From the NCBI GenBank assembly GCA_913061185.1, contig CAJXTI010000018.1:1-59090 (forward strand): DNA of 59,090 bases, in the 5' to 3' direction. The first letter of the stretch is position 1. Every line of letters starts with the position of its first letter. A model generated the notes under the pieces. The model ran no database searches. It saw nothing but the letters and a program-made list of their open reading frames with translations, and was not told where the DNA came from. Below, one piece after another: positions 58,170 through 59,090 of this stretch. This DNA is from an uncultured Oceanobacter sp. GTDB lineage: Bacteria; Pseudomonadota; Gammaproteobacteria; Pseudomonadales; Oceanobacteraceae. The position numbers and the translations under genes were made by a program.

Positions 58170-58619
58170 CTATTTATTCGCGCCACACTTGGCTTCACCG
58201 CACTTACCTTCGGTGGCTGATTTCATATCCGAATGCATGTCCGCAGCCATGGCGGCTTTTTTGTTATCGCCACATTTGCCTTCACCGCACTTGCCTTCGG
58301 TGGCTGATTTCATATCCGAATGCATGTCGTCGGCCATAGCGGCTTTTTTGTTATCGCCACATTTGCCTTCACCGCACTTACCTTCGGTCGCTGATTTCAT
58401 ATCCGAATGCATGTCGTCGGCCATGGCGGCTTTTTTGTTATCGCCACATTTGCCTTCGCCACACTTACCTTCTGCATCTTTGCCAGCCAACTGGTAACCT
58501 GCTGCCAGCTCGGTTGAAACAAACGGGTTGTCAACGGCCGCCGCAATGGGCGCTTGCGCCATCGTTGCCAGAAAAGTCGCACCTAAAACAGCAGACATGG
58601 ATTTGATAGACGTTTTCAT
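58170..58619 (-). CDS. HvfA/BufA2-like RiPP precursor with EGKCG repeats
   Basis: The 149-residue protein has a cleavable signal peptide (about 1-28, ending APIAAA), a short segment with NPFVSTELAAGYQLAGKDA, and then four copies of a Cys-rich module. Each of the first three repeats is 29 residues, EGKCGEGKCGDNKKAAM plus a His/Met/Asp linker (DDMHSDMKSAT); the last ends EGKCGEAKCGANK. This gives eight Cys, all in [E]GKCG-type motifs except one EAKCG. Related precursors are modified by DUF692/DUF2063 pairs into copper-binding peptides. Heading the operon, it is the expected substrate of the next two genes. Confidence 0.92.
   Translation of the reverse strand: MKTSIKSMSAVLGATFLATMAQAPIAAAVDNPFVSTELAAGYQLAGKDAEGKCGEGKCGDNKKAAMADDMHSDMKSATEGKCGEGKCGDNKKAAMADDMHSDMKSATEGKCGEGKCGDNKKAAMAADMHSDMKSATEGKCGEAKCGANK
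58194..58454. repeat. 87-bp in-frame tandem repeat in the RiPP precursor gene
   Basis: Three full 87-bp units start at 58194, 58281 and 58368, and a partial unit starts at 58455. Units differ by only a few bases, for example in the TCGTCGGCC/CCGCAGCC stretch, so duplication is recent or homogenised. Because 87 is a multiple of three, copy number can change without breaking the frame. Confidence 0.95.
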
Positions 58620-58968
58620 GCGTAAGTACCTTTTTATGTATGGTTGACGTGAATCGTCTGAACCCGGTCGGGATTCATTCAGCGGCCAATGATTGGCCTA
58701 CTGATGACTCTGTCGTCGGTCTGCAAGGTTTCTTACAGCGTGGGATAATATTTTTTAAAAAACACGCGACATGCGGTGTTGTCGGACTTGAAAAGGACTC
58801 GTCATTCTCTGGTCCAACGCCTTGCCTGACGGATTTTTCGTAACCGCTCCATTAACCCCATCTAAAACCCTCGCCACCACCTGCGTATCCTGATTCTGCT
58901 TTAGGGCATCTATTTAATCAGTTCTTGATACACTTCCACACCGCTTCAGACAACAACGGCCACACGGT
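58620..58968. other. Intergenic region between the RiPP precursor and the partial transposase
   Basis: About 350 bp without a convincing gene. It should hold the precursor promoter. An AT-rich stretch ATATTTTTTAAAAAAC occurs near 58748-58763. No insertion-sequence end could be fixed by eye. Confidence 0.45.
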
Positions 58969-59090
58969 ATGCAGCCAGGATTCTTCGACTTTGATGACCT
59001 GAACGACAAACTGGATCAGCACAACGACCCACTCACCAAAATCAATAAACTCGTCGACTGGGCTACCTTCCGGCCTGCGCTCAGCAAGAT
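58969..59090 (+). CDS. Probable IS5-type transposase, 5' fragment
   Basis: The frame from ATG 58969 is open to the window edge (40 codons). The peptide begins MQPGFFDFDDLNDKLDQ and continues with DPLTKINKLVDWATFRPAL, the pattern seen at the N-terminus of IS5-family transposases (D-linker, then hydrophobic VDW-FRP). It continues beyond the window, so completeness cannot be judged. Confidence 0.65.
   Translation, partial: MQPGFFDFDDLNDKLDQHNDPLTKINKLVDWATFRPALSK

Overview
The window looks like the left end of an assembled contig from a marine-type gammaproteobacterium. Gene order resembles Pseudomonas and Oceanospirillales: rne and rluC back to back; sppA-yceD-rpmF-plsX-fabD-fabG-acpP-fabF-pabC-mltG-tmk-holB-pilZ without fabH; and ppsR/ppsA/hydrolase/rraA, pabB, thrH, cysH and cysB near each other. 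An Oceanospirillaceae-like genome is an inference from gene order and content. Bases 1-48 are not genomic. They are an Illumina Nextera i5 adapter with the index TATCCTCT, so the first gene is cut by the contig edge.

Layout. 49-7275: a type I-E CRISPR-Cas locus on the minus strand (cas3, then cse1, cse2 and a truncated cas7e), with a DUF1778/GNAT toxin-antitoxin pair inserted between cas3 and cse1. 7372-10732: a VanZ-like membrane protein and an M16 peptidase. 10922-22818: a long minus-strand housekeeping block for fatty acid synthesis, folate (pabC), murein (mltG), dTMP kinase, clamp loader, PilZ, SppA, a HAD phosphatase and RluC. 23579-27097: RNase E with a long leader upstream. 27392-31928: an HD-GYP response regulator and a BvgS-like hybrid kinase. 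32110-39106: the methylcitrate operon gntR-prpB-prpC-acnD-prpF. 39717-45774: rraA, a hydrolase, ppsA, ppsR and a second hydrolase. 45998-55460: pabB, an unknown exported protein, thrH, cysH, cysB, a TauE/SafE exporter, a DUF72 protein and a DAHP synthase. 55589-58619: MlaA, then an hvfCBA-type RiPP cluster. 58969-59090: the start of a probable transposase.

The strongest candidate for an undescribed system is at 3502-4459. The 181-bp gap between antitoxin and toxin holds, on the plus strand, two degenerate type I-E repeats (4112-4140 and 4161-4189) that flank a 20-nt pseudo-spacer. The first 11 nt of that spacer match, base for base, the site right beside the -35 box of the toxin promoter, and an AAG triplet lies in the PAM position. 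This is the logic of CreTA modules, in which Cascade and a CRISPR-like guide silence a toxin and so make the cell dependent on Cascade. Here the toxin is a protein acetyltransferase that also keeps a protein antitoxin, so the toxin may be under two independent controls.

Other points of interest are a consensus promoter with a near-leaderless start and an overlapping palindrome upstream of yceD; a RiPP precursor built from 87-bp repeats next to its MNIO enzyme; an MlaA homologue with no lipobox and a very acidic tail; and several short tandem repeats between genes.
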